Source: Symsagittifera roscoffensis
Lineage: Eukaryota; Xenacoelomorpha; Acoela; Convolutidae
Direction of reading: 5' to 3'
DNA: 64,000 nt
Assembly (NCBI RefSeq): GCF_963678635.1
Contig: NC_087064.1
Location: 29,118,189-29,182,188, forward strand
How positions within the stretch are numbered: position 1 is the first letter of the stretch; each line of letters begins with the position of its first letter. Below are positions 9,764 to 20,505 of the stretch, piece by piece. Both the position numbers and the translations under genes were made by a program. The notes beneath the pieces were generated by a model. It was not told where the DNA came from. It saw only the letters and a list, made by a program, of their open reading frames with translations, and ran no database searches.

Positions 9764-12003
9764 TAAGAAGGATGTTGCTCGGATCAGTCTCCGTAGTACA
9801 AACTCCTAGACTAAGAGCATTTGAAACTAATGAAAGGAGGATAGAGAATTTCGTGGAAACGATGGATCCTTAATTTGTGGGGAGGAATGCCGCCGTGTTG
9901 CAACACACACGATTTGCCTACACGGATCATGCGACCAGGAGACGAATAAGCAACGCCGCGACTCCCAAGCCTGGAGGATTTGATAAGGAATGGGCGAGCT
10001 TAGACTTAGCGCCTAGGAAGATGAGAGGCAGGGCCGAACTGCCTGAGGCCTCCTTGATCCTGACTAGTGTGAAACCGGAGTTGACGATAGGAGGAACGCT
10101 GCAGACGAGAAGCTTTCTGGCACTCTTCGGCTGTGAGGAGATCAAAGTGGTCCATGGAGAGGAAGAAAATGAATCGGCTGGCTTACTGATCATACCAAAA
10201 CTTCCGGAATGGGCCGGGACTGAAAGGCAAGGACCTTCAAGCTCGAAAAAGGATACATCAGAAGGATATGATGGACAAGGAGGAAGCCATAGAACGGAAG
10301 AACCCATGCAACAAGGTAATGATCAAGCAGATAGGGAAGACGACAAGGCATCGACAGGAGGAATATATAGCCTGGATTTCAAATTCATCAGTGACTTTGA
10401 GAGTAATGCGGATACGTTGGATGCGGCTGAGCCAGCAGACGAAGGCACCTCGACACTGGAACCTCCGTCGGCCTTTACGAAAATGAAACCGAATTTGTCG
10501 GAGAGCAGCTCTCCGGGCAATTCAAAAGATAACGAACGAAGACTCCTCATGGAATCACCGAGGAGAAGAAGAATAGAAGGCGCTGCCAGAGTACCTTTCT
10601 TGGGAACGTTGCCCGAGGAAGAAGGGGAAGTGCACCACCGAGACCATGAAAATAGGACGGTTTGCAAATTGGACAGAGTGGCGTTCATGGAAGAAGTCTG
10701 GACAGTAGTTCAGAGCTACGGTACCCAGTCCATTTTGAAAGTGGGTCTCAACCGACCATTGATGCGGGAAGTCCTCGACAAACTTGATGAGTGTGAAGGG
10801 AGATTGAGTGAGTTGTTGATTGACTCAGTCACTGACGAAAGTGAGGCGAACTCTCCCATCAAGATGACACCGCAGGAGGGTAAAGGAGAAGTGGTGTATC
10901 TGTCAAGGACCAGGAAAGGTACGATGCGATCGGAACTGGTGATTGATAAGATCAACGAGATGAAGATGAAACTAGGCAGTAAAGTGATACCGAGGCGAGC
11001 AGGAAAGACGAAGCTGGATTCGGAGATATCGATAAGAGCTGTCAATTCAGCGAAAAGAAAACGAGTCGAAGAGGTCATGGATTTGGAACAAGGTGATGAT
11101 CAATTGCCTGGCACGGATAGAGTGTTAACTAATGTAGCGATGGTGCCACCCATTCTCATGGCAGGGATAAAGTCAACAGGTTACAAAACCAAAAGGAGTG
11201 ACCGCACTCTCACTGGAGCAACCTTGGAAATAGAGATACTCAGCCAATGTGGAGAAAGTACCATAAAAGACTTTAAACCGTCTTCCATGTACCACGGAAA
11301 GGGAAGTGTCGCAGGACAACTAGTACCAGTGGAGTATAACCGACTGACAGTGTCGGAGACTGTGTCAATAGATGAACCCGCCGGTGGATACATGGAGATG
11401 TTGGAATACCGAAACTCGGCTAGAGGGTATGTGATGGCTCTGGAAGACAAAAGTGCCATGGAAGGTTATCTGGAAACGATGTTGCAAGGCACCACCCTCG
11501 AGCAGAAGGCGTACGGGACTCTAGCGTCGTCTGAGATGCAGGCGGAAACGATTGAGCGATCAGTGAGCCTTCCATGGAAAACAGTGGTGTTGAGGTATTT
11601 TGAAGAGGAAATGAGGACTACGCCGAGAATACACGCTCTCATGGTAGTACCTTACGTGAGAACCGAATTACAACTAAGGTTCGCCTGGTGCATGATGGGA
11701 TTAACTCGCGGGGAATATGATTCAGAAGAAAGGAAAAGGTCAAAAAAAGAAAAGGTATTCCTGATGACGAACCTGAGAGATCTGATAATCCAGGAGGGAA
11801 TGGCAGTAGCGTGCGCGAAGCGGAGAGACGCTCTCTGTTTCATTCGATTCCTGAAAGAACGGATTTCAGTGCCGGCATTGAACACCTGTGTCAAGATGCT
11901 AAGGGAAGGCAATGATAGAGCAAAAACCTTATTCTTGCTGGCACTGCTGGATATGCATCAGAGCAAACCGATGAGGGTGAACATAAAGAACCTGAAGAGC
12001 TAG
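9754..12003 (+). pseudogene. Longest open frame of the large element, function unknown
   Basis: The frame is open from about 9,754, interrupted once by TAA (9871-9873), then continuous from GTG 9877 for 708 codons. It is the longest ORF in the window. Its first 300 residues are polar and low-complexity (Ser/Glu/Asp, SSSPGNSKDNERR), with basic clusters ESPRRRRIEG and SAKRKRVEEV that resemble nuclear localisation signals. The C-terminal 200 residues are predicted globular and helical (VVLRYFEEEMRTTPRIHALM, RFAWCMMGLTRGEYDSEERK). There are no enzyme motifs I can name. The continuing translation past 12,003 lies in the frame of the next ORF (EPEELEPMRK), so it too was probably part of one longer protein. 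Confidence 0.6.
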
Positions 12004-12008
12004 AACCC

Positions 12009-12923
12009 ATGAGAAAAATAGACGAGATCAGGAGATTCTCAAACAAGGAACTGAGACTCACTAAAGAATCTATGGGAGCACTACCGAAGTCCAGTGAGTA
12101 CTGTGGGCCGATCAGAAAGAAGTCATACAGCTACGTGTCCGGAGTCATAGGGATAGCGTACAACCCTTTCCTGAGTGAAGACATACGCGATTGCTTCTTT
12201 GATTACGAGCAAGCAGTGTCGCTAAGGTTCTGGACGTCGAGAACTGCAACGATTAAAAGCGCTATTAACCCGCAGGCCAAGTTGGGACTAATCTTGGAAC
12301 AAAAGGTGAATGCACCTTCGGTGCCAAAATCTGATAAACGAGTGGAGTTTGGATTGGGATTCTCAGATGAATTACTGAGAACGAGCTTGATGGGAGTGTG
12401 GGAACTGATGAGACCATCATGGTGTCCAAGTCCCAATGCTGACTCGATACTACGAGCGACACAAGACGTGCAGAGGGAACTAAATGCAGTCTGTAACCTG
12501 CGTGACCTAAACATCATATATAATGTGATGACAACAGCCTCTAGGAGCAACGGGGAAGACAAAGTGGAGTTGCCTGGCTGGGGACCAGAAAACTGGGTCA
12601 AACCTGGTAGCTGTCTAGCAGAAGTCTGTGGACTGGAAAGTCACGTTTGTGGAAGTCTGGATTGCGTGAAAACCCTAGAGATACAACACAAGCAGCTGAC
12701 GATATTGTTTGGGAACGTTATGATGAAAACAAGGACGGAAACGGAATTGATCGCAGATTGCCATGGAGGAACCGAGGTGAATCTAGTGACTGCACTAGGA
12801 TTCTACAGCATGTTTGGTTCTTTAGAGTCAATATTGAATCTAGAACAGAAACTTGAGATGGTCACAGCCATCAGTGTAGAAGTGTTCCCAGGAGTTCTGG
12901 AAACTGAGCAAAAGTACATATGA
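12009..12923 (+). pseudogene. Unrecognised ORF of the large element
   Basis: This is a 304-codon open frame that directly follows the 708-codon frame in a different phase. Visible features are SYVSGVIGIAYNPFLSEDIR, a WELMRPSWCPSPNADS segment and a cysteine-bearing stretch (CLAEVCGLESHVCGSLDC, about 12,610-12,665) that could bind a metal or form disulphides. The C-terminal part is helical (GFYSMFGSLESILNLEQKLE). No family is recognised. The context suggests it is the next section of the same ancestral polyprotein. Confidence 0.5.
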
Positions 12924-14170
12924 AAATGGAGGGAAGCGATCGAGACGGAAATGAACATACGACACAGTGAAACTTATCGTAGACCATCAGGAGCACGATA
13001 TTTGGTGGGATAGACATTAGCTCCAATGTGTAAAAGCAGATACCCGGTGCATTTTGTGCTGTGGATGTAAAGAGTACGAGAACGATCGTGGATCAAGCCT
13101 TCTCAGTGCCAAAGTGCGTGAGACTAGCGAGAATGTCGGAAAAATTTTACGAGTTACTGTGTAAAATGTTCTCAGCAGTTCCAGAGATAACAAAGGAGGA
13201 GTTGTAATCAATACTGGGAAAGAAGTTCATGGGATACGAGAGTGGGAACTTCAGTGACTTTGAGAGAAAGAAACAGAGAGGATCAACCGTTACAGATTAC
13301 AATACAGTAGACGAGAATGTTGAAGTCCACCGAGTAATGATGGAAGTGGAACCATTAGTGGAAGCTTCGGGAAAGCGTAATTGGAGGAGCATCATGTTGA
13401 CACATGATGAGTTTCCCTGCCATTGCTTGCTGCAAACATGGTGGTATCCCGAGCGTAGTAATCTGGCGTTGATCTGGGACTCTGGGGAGCTGCTCTCCAT
13501 GGGTTTACCAGACTCATCACGGCCCATAACAATCGTGATAGTGGTAGTTATGATGGCGATACGATGGCTGGAAGCTCATGTGAGAGAGAACAATAGACAG
13601 GAGGCGCCAACGCGAGAATAATTGCAGAAATTGAATTGTCTAAAAGACTTAGATCTTTTTGAGACAACGTGCAAGATGCTGAACATTCCTATCGAAGTGA
13701 AAAAGATATGGGCAAGAAGACGACTGATGCCATGGTTTAGAGCCAATATGACTGCATGGTTGTACGAGTATGCAAAGAAGCATATGTCGAAGAACGGCAG
13801 AGTGTACAGTGGGTATCAGTTGGACATTGAGGCAGGAGCTTTCAAGCGAGCTTTCGTGACTCATCGGAATGCAGTGACCACCGCGGTGAAGAGAATTTCC
13901 AGGACAAGTGAACGTAGTGGAAAAGAAAAAGAAGAGATGTTGAAGGAAGATTTGGAAAGAAACGTGACGTTGTGTCTCCGCAACAGCTTCTGCCGGAACA
14001 GAGAATCTAACGTGAATCCCCTACCTTGTTGTAAACAGAGGGTAGAAGAGCAGAAGTGTTGGAGGACTGCTTCCAACAGCGTCAGAAAGTGCAGAATCAG
14101 TGTCGCAGGAGGAGGAGATGGAGCATTGACAAATGGCTGCAAAACAAGATGTAAAAAGAGACGAAATTAG
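12924..14170 (+). pseudogene. C-terminal part of the large element, broken, with one membrane-like segment
   Basis: Coding-like sequence continues across 12,924-13,208 in two frames with stops near 13,010-13,070 and TAA at 13206-13208. It then runs in one frame from about 13,085 to 14,170, interrupted by TAA at 13619-13621. At about 13,525-13,570 the protein has a strongly hydrophobic run, TIVIVVVMMAI, flanked by basic residues, which could be a membrane anchor. The final piece is very basic and helical (KKIWARRRLMPWFRANMTAW) and ends in a Cys/Arg/Lys-rich tail (CKTRCKKRRN). A membrane segment in an ORF at the env position is suggestive but not enough to call it an envelope protein. Confidence 0.45.
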
Positions 14171-14987
14171 AAGAATTTAGTAGTTTTAGAACTTATAAAC
14201 GACGAAAAAAGAAGAAAACAAAGAGGTGACAAAAGAGAAGAAGTTAAAACTCAGGATTGTTTTATGTGTGTGACGAAAACTCAAGTGAGAAACTAAGCAA
14301 CCAAGTTGTAATTGAAAAATGAAACAATTAGTTGAATTTTGAACATAAAAGAATTTGTTGCATTTACAAATTTGCATTTTGATTTTAGTTAGTGGCCTTA
14401 GAGACACTTATTTTTTATTTAGAAAGGCTTGAGTGAAGAGTATATTTAAATATTCCAGCCTGCATGACTGTTTTTAATCAACTAGGAGAACTGATCACTT
14501 TGTGGTGACATGAAAGGCTTGGGTAATCTCTTGGAGAGGGAGATTGTTTCATTGTTCTTTCTAGCCACAAAGTTTCTTAATTTTAATATTCAGGACAATA
14601 ACAACTAAAATTTCCGAAGGGAAAAAGCATAGTAGGATAATTTTAGCTTGTTGGTTGGCAGAATTGTCCTGCAAACTAACACCTTTTAAAGCCTAGGAGA
14701 AAAAATTTTAAATCAGGGCAATGACGTTGGAAGTCAGAAAAAATGTTTCATCTTTAAGTCATATCCTCAGAGTGCAGATTAGTGAAAAATTTAGCGGGCT
14801 ATAGCGATGTAGTATAATGATATTTGTATTCTGCAGTGAGTCGATATGACGTAGATAAAGGTAATTTCGTGCATTTTGTAAATTCTGTTCGATGACACCG
14901 TACCAATTTTACGAATATTGCGAGACTCAATGGGGACATTGACCGGGCTGTCCGGGGAGTATGTGACATTCGGACATTCGACCGGAG
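14171..14987. other. AT-rich non-coding flank
   Basis: This is sequence between the last open frame of the plus-strand block and the first LTR-like arm. It is AT-rich, with A-rich runs just after the last stop. There is no ORF above 75 codons with protein character, and no tRNA or known motif was seen. Confidence 0.4.
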
Positions 14988-15838
14988 GTGGCAGGGATGC
15001 GGATGCGGCAGTTTTGGGTTTTCAGCGGCGAGCGTTCCGAATTGGCGGTTTTGAAGGAATAAGAGCGTTAATCGTGAGGGCTGAAGGATTCGGAAATTCC
15101 TAAATTTTAAAAATTCGAATTGATGACGTAATAATTCTGAGAAACGTCAAAAACAACCATATTGGAGAAAAAACTGAAATAAACACAACAACATTAAATT
15201 CGACGACGATAACAACGGAAAAACTGAGGGTCGGAATCAGAGAAAAACAGAAGTAACAGAGACCGCTCTGAGTTGCAACTATTGTGCCGCTACAATAGTT
15301 GCAAGGCCGTTGCAAGCAACGGTGAAGGGTAGAAGACAGCCTTCCGGAAGGAGAATAAGAGTCTTATTTCCCCAGATTCAAGAATCCGGAGGGGTCTCGG
15401 GACTTGGACTCGAACTGTTTCACATAAATTTTTAGCTTCCCTACTATGCCCTGAGTTGAATTTAATTAACATCTGAATTCATTTTGCAAGGATGAGAAGC
15501 TAGGAGTTGATGAGATGATGATTTTATCTACTGAACAAAAACAATAGTAATATAATAAGTAGTAGTAGCCCTGATTTTAGGAGTGACCTTGTGGTCTGGG
15601 GATACTGAGACCCAGCCATGAGCTCACTATTTCTGCATGTAATTAAGTTAATTTGAGCGTTCTGGTCGAAGCCAGAGAACAGTAACGTTTTTGTCGGCCC
15701 GATGTTGAAAAGACCACCAAAAGAACTGGCTTGGTAGAGACGATGAAAAGCATGTATAGCTCTGTTTAGACGTTGGCCAGTCGTCTTAGAACCTGGCTGT
15801 ATTTTCCGTCGATATGTATCTTCCGGGAGAGTGTTACA
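14988..15838 (-). repeat. LTR-like arm, minus orientation
   Basis: About 850 bp is the inverted counterpart of 15,948-16,869. The outer end at 15,838 is TGTTACA (TGTAACA on the minus strand), the expected TG...CA type terminus. The inner end is less clear, near 14,988 (GGTGGCA). A shared landmark is the segment around 15,268-15,345 with CAACTATTGTGCCGCTACAATAGTTG, itself a small palindrome. The probable sense is minus, because the better-preserved partner has a TATAAAG box in that sense. It abuts a piece of gag copy 2, so it may be the 3' LTR of an internally deleted minus-strand element. Confidence 0.65.
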
Positions 15839-15947
15839 TCTCCAGATTCTGTCTGCGAATCTAGTCGGATTCGTTTTTCTGATTGCTGGAAACCGCTTGA
15901 CCGACTTAGTTGTATTCTCGTCTGATTTTACGTCCTTGTTCTGGATA
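15839..15947 (-). pseudogene. Post-gag fragment of copy 2, cut off by an LTR insertion
   Basis: These 109 bp match 24-132 of gag copy 1 (the read-through frame after the zinc-knuckle stop, including FPAIRKTNPTRFADRIWR on the minus strand). The matching sequence resumes at 16,870 after the inserted LTR. It shows where copy 2 was interrupted. Confidence 0.8.
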
Positions 15948-16869
15948 TGTAACATTTGCCCGGAAGATACATATCGACGGAAAAAAAACTAAGTCCTAAG
16001 ACGACTGGCTAACGTCTAAACAGAGCTTTATATGCTTTTCACCGTCTCTACCAAGCCAGTACTTTCGGTGGTCTTTTCTAACATCGGGTCGACAAAAACG
16101 TTACTGCTTTCGGCTTCGGTCAAAACACTCAAATTAACTTAATTACATTCAGAAATAGTGAGCTCATGGCTGGGTCTCAGTATCCCCAGACCACGAGGTC
16201 ACTCCTAAAAACAGGGCTACTACTATTTATTGAATTATTATTGTATTTGTTCAGTAGATAAAAATCATCATCCCCATCGAAGATGGATCAACCCTTTCCC
16301 CCAACTCCTAGCTTCTCATCCTTATCAAAATGAATCCAGTTGTTAATTAAATTCAATTCAGGCATGACAGGAAGCTAAAAGTTCATATAAAGTAATAAAA
16401 GTTTCAGTCCCGAAACCCCTCCGGATTCTTGAATCCACTGAATCAAGCACGTTAAACTTTACTTCTCCGTAACCCGGAAGGCTGTCTTCCACCCTTCACC
16501 GTTGTTCGCAACGGCCTTGCAACTATTGTAGCGACACAATAGTTGCAACTCGGAACGTCATCTGTCAACTCCGTGATTCGTTGTCGTTTCTTAATCACAA
16601 TTTCCGTTGTTCTCGCAATCGCAACTAATGTTGTTCTGTTTCTTTTTAGCTCTTCCGCCAAAATGGCCGTTTTTGACGTTTCTCGGAAATGTTCGTCATC
16701 ACTTCGAAAATTTAAAATTTCAAAATACCAGAATATCTTGACCTTCACCGTTCTACTAATCATTCGAATAACGTCGTTAATCCTTCAAAATCACTAACTC
16801 GGAAGGTTCGCTGCTAAAATTTCTTAAACTGCAGAGATTGCATTTTGTCCATTCTGGTTGAATGCCACA
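15948..16869 (+). repeat. Solo LTR inserted into gag copy 2
   Basis: This 922-bp segment begins TGTAACA and ends GCCACA. Copy 1 retains the unoccupied site (GGATATCGAG at 128-137). Here the site reads GGATA before the LTR and ATATCG after it, so 3-4 bp (ATA or ATAT) were duplicated on insertion. A TATAAAG box at about 16,386 followed by AATAAAAG suggests that the plus strand is the LTR sense. Similar in inverted orientation to 14,988-15,838. No coding capacity. Confidence 0.8.
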
Positions 16870-18655
16870 ATATCGAGATTCTCCACCTGCCAGTTTAGTA
16901 TTCTGTATTGCGGTTAATGCTAGTTTGTGTTTGGGGGTGATTCTGAGTTCTTACTCACAAAACAGTGTGCAACCCATATTTAAGTGTCCTTCCTGGCTAC
17001 AAAAGAAGCAACTAGCACCTATCTTGTTCATGAGCCCAGTGATGCCACCTGAGAAATTCTGTACATTAGAGAGTGAGTTATTTTTGATTTCGTCAGCACC
17101 ACTCATCCTCTGGATTATCCCCTCATCTCCTCTGGAGTTGGAGCATTATTTTTCGATAGTGTAACAAGTTGCTACCTTATTTGTCAAACCGTCACATCTT
17201 ACCCATTTATAAACTTTGATGCTATTCTGAAATTGAGCCGGTTTGAGGATTCCTCAGGGTCGCTCTGTCGTCGCTGGCTTTCTAGATTATCCAAAAACCT
17301 GTCGATTGATTCATTTTTCCTTTGTCTTCTCTTCTCGAGTATCGCCATGGCTTGTTGACCCTTCAGACCAGATCCGAAGCAATTCATGAGGATGTCAAAA
17401 ATCTTTTCCGCCGTGTCTTCTCCTCTCTTCCTCTTTCTTTGCCATCACATCTTTCAGTGCAGTTTATTCGAGACTTCTCAGGAGTGCGGAACAATCCTGT
17501 CTATCGTTAAGATTATCTTGCTCAAGATGTACTCTCGAAACGTCATCCCACGGATCTATGCATCCATCAGAGTCATCCTTTGAATTATTTGGCTTCGTGC
17601 AAAATTTCTTTGACCTCTCATGGTTGTTTTGTGGTGTTCGCTTGCATTTTGCGCGAGGTATCAGCGTGGTCAGGTGAACACTAGGTGTTGGCTGACACCG
17701 TACATCTTTAGTCGTCGGGTTCATTGGGGTGAGTAAAGGCACATTCGGTGTTTCCGGTTGGGCTCTGCCTTGTTTTTTGAACCCGATCCTGGGTTTATTT
17801 GTCTCAATTTCTCTAGATGATTTAGTGTTTGTTGTTTGGCACGATTATCTCAAGAGTGCGTCAAGTTTTGCTTGTATCGGTTTCAATATCTCCGATTGTT
17901 CTTTAATCATTTTTTGCCACCTGCCTAGGTTCCTCAAGATTTCATCCATTTCTTTGTAGCGCTTCTGCACTGCCTGCATGTCTTGTTTTAGTTTTTTCCT
18001 CTTTCTTTATCTGTTTTTTCTCTTTTCTGGAGCAACGCGCCCAGTTTTTCCTTCACTGATTTTATCACCAATAGTGCAATAGTACTTTTCTAGGCCTTCG
18101 TGCTTGTAATGTCTGACCTCTTTTGAAAGTTGTTCTCGATCTTCTGTAGCCTTGTCTCTTTTCTGTGGAATTTTCTCATCAATTCCGCCATTGCTTCTCT
18201 TTTCTCGATGGTGTTGATACTTTCTCGTTGTTTTCTTTGCTTGTGAGTCATCCTTCAAGTTTCTAGTGTTCATCGATCGCTGTCTTCGCTTATCGATGAA
18301 AAGCATGATGTTCGAGGTTGTTGTTTCTGTTGCCCCACGTTAGAAATGAGAGTCGACTCGGTTATTTTGGTTTCCAATCTCTTTAAGCTATGGCCTGGCG
18401 TACTGGGATTTACTTGCTCGTTCTCTTTCAACACTATCTCCGTTGCTTCTTGCGATGCTTTTTCTGACTTCTCTTGTTTCGCCTGTTATTTACCGGTTTT
18501 ATTGAAATACTTTTGCTATTCAGTTTTTTTGTCTGACTTTCTGCTCTTGTCTGTGCTTGCTTCTCCTGACGAGTTGGATTTTGGATGATCTTGTTCCACT
18601 CAATTAAGGATAATCTGCCTGTTTTCATCTTTGTGCTCTTAAATGCAAGTTTCAA
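16870..18655 (-). pseudogene. Ty3/gypsy-type gag remnant, copy 2
   Basis: On the minus strand a Lys/Arg/Glu-rich N-terminal region (18,655-18,007, broken by stops) leads into the capsid-like segment RRQRKNESIDRFLDNLES (about 17,330-17,270). It then reaches the zinc knuckle CX2CX4HX4C at 16,969-17,010 and a TAA at the same place as in copy 1 (complement of 16,951-16,953). It is homologous to copy 1 from 16,870 to about 18,030. Beyond that it carries its own upstream sequence, whereas copy 1 has protease there. Many frameshifts are present. Confidence 0.75.
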
Positions 18656-19260
18656 GGCCTCATTTTTGGAACGATTGGTTTTTTCTCCATTATTGAAAAA
18701 ATTTTGTCAAGAATTGAGCTTAGATTCCCCCATAAAAAAATTCCTCAGGTGAAGTCTCCTAGATTGTTTGAAGAAAATTTGTGGGTGCTCTTTACATTTA
18801 GTTAATGTTTTGGGTTTGGGAAATTATGGCATGGGTAATTAGTCAGTTGAATCGATTAATTACAGTTTTGATAGTGAATATTTTAAGATAAACTTCTAAC
18901 TAGACTAAATCCCAATTCCTATCAACAATTTTTTTTTTAATTTCTCAGAATAAGATTAGTTGGGTGCTGGTTGTTATACAAATTTCTCCTATCAATTTTT
19001 AAACTTAGCAACAGTCGAGGTTTGAAACTTAGCTGGTCCGCAATGCTTCCCGGTGTGTGTTTCCCGACGCACACCGAGGCTCTCCTTTTATTGGCAGACC
19101 TGATTGTGCCCGAGTTAACCTTGTTAGGGTCTCAAGACAACTCTACAAAAAAATTTGAAAAAGAATAATTTTCTTACGCATCTAATCCTCCTATCTCTGG
19201 CGCTAGGTAGTGTCTATGTCAATATTTATTTTTAATATATTCAGAAAACGTTCATTTTTA
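18656..19260. other. AT-rich spacer, nothing recognised
   Basis: No gene, RNA or clear repeat was seen. A short GC-richer patch with CCGGTGTGTGTTTCCCGACG and an inverted half (GTGTGTTTCCCGACGCACAC, about 19,053-19,072) could form a weak hairpin. Confidence 0.3.
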
Positions 19261-19264
19261 GCTC

Positions 19265-19495
19265 ATTGGGATATTAAATTAACCTTCCCAAGACTCAGCT
19301 AACCTTCTCAGGTCTTTAGCAAACTCGTTGGGACAGTAAAACACCTCCCCAGGACTCAAGAAAAAATTTGTTCGGATAGTTTAATAACCTTCCCAGGATT
19401 CAAGAAAAAATTTGTTGGGATAGTTTAATAACCTTCCCAAGACTAAAAAAACTCGTTGGGATAGTAAATTAACCTTCTCAAGACTCTTAATTGTA
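19265..19495. repeat. Diverged tandem array, about 50-60 bp unit
   Basis: Four to five imperfect units each contain TTGGGATAGT(TT)AATAACC, then TTCCCAAGACTC, then an A-rich linker. Units begin near 19,265, 19,330, 19,370, 19,415 and 19,455. The spacing varies and the units differ by point changes. There is no coding frame. It lies about 2.2 kb upstream of the Slo1 start codon. Confidence 0.7.
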
Positions 19496-20140
19496 ATCCA
19501 AACTACGTCAAAAACTGCAATTGCCCTAAATCTGCAGATAATGTTAATTTTCTCATGTCATAGTTTCTCCTATATCAACTAGTTCTTATAAATATAACAG
19601 TAAGCACCCAACCTATGTGTCCGGTTACTGTCCCCCCAATCTAGTAAGTCGCGTGAAACTAGTAACTTTACGATTTTTACCGTCTCCCTCAAGTTGAAAC
19701 CCGCCCTTAAGAAGTGCGAAAACCGTCTGTAGAGAAAACCCAAATCTTTGCTTGCAAAAACTGGTAAAAACATGTTGGGTACTTCTACTTTTTTGTCTTT
19801 TTATGTGTCCAAGAGAATATGACTGAAGGTTAAATGATACTACTCTTTCTCGTTAGGATGGTCGATTTGTCTTGTCGACCAGTCATTTTTCCCAATGGTC
19901 TACTAAGAATAACAAGTTATCTGAAAATTTTTGATAACGGCCCCTCATGGGCTATCCCGAACTCTTCAATCAAAATGGTCAAAACAATAACATTTAAGAA
20001 GTTTTGTTTAACTTATAAGTCCGTCTACCCGATTTAGCAAATAAACAACACTGATTTTTTAATTGGTTTTCTTTATTGTTTTTGATTTTTTTCGGGTAGT
20101 TAATTGTCCTTTTTTTTGATTTTCTGGTGGTTGCATGGCC
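19496..20140. other. Spacer, nothing recognised
   Basis: AT-rich sequence without a convincing ORF, RNA gene or repeat. A 64-codon minus-strand open frame at 19,579-19,773 has no family signature and is probably chance. Confidence 0.3.
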
Positions 20141-20505
20141 TCATCTTCAAAAGCGCACCAAAGAAAAAATATTCTGAAAATGTCCCTGAGAAGCTAGCAT
20201 GATGCAATTGGAGGTGGACACATCCCAGTGGAACCATCCCAATGGTTTTCTAGAATGGGCATATAGCCCGGCGGTGTCTGGTGTGTTTAATCTCGTTTAT
20301 GATGTCGAAACAGCCAGGAGCGCCGTGAAAACACTATATCGGAATATTTTTTCATCTCACCAGACACCGCGCCGAGCTACATGCCCATGCTAAAGTACCG
20401 GTGGGATGGTTCGACTGGGACGTGCCCACCTCCTAGTTGCACCATGCTAGCTTTCAAGTAAAATTTTCAGAAACATTTTTCCGGCGCGCTTTTCTTGAAG
20501 CCTGA
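20141..20505. repeat. Foldback (long inverted-repeat) element
   Basis: Two arms of about 130-150 bp (20,141-20,290 and about 20,355-20,505) are inverted copies around a roughly 65-bp spacer. Matching landmarks are GCTAGCATGATGCAATTGGAGG at about 20,194 against its complement near 20,435-20,455, and CGGTGTCTGGTG at about 20,272 against CACCAGACACCG at 20,358-20,369. The outermost part pairs TTCTGAAAAT with ATTTTCAGAA. The arms are roughly 80-85% identical by eye. It is probably a non-autonomous foldback transposon. Confidence 0.75.

Noticed and set aside
12924-14170. Retroviral-type envelope gene
   Set aside because: There is one hydrophobic segment and an env-like position, but no signal peptide, furin-type site or glycosylation pattern to support it.
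20199-20393. 64-codon ORF in the foldback element as a small gene
   Set aside because: It runs through both the arm and the spacer of an inverted repeat and has no protein signature.
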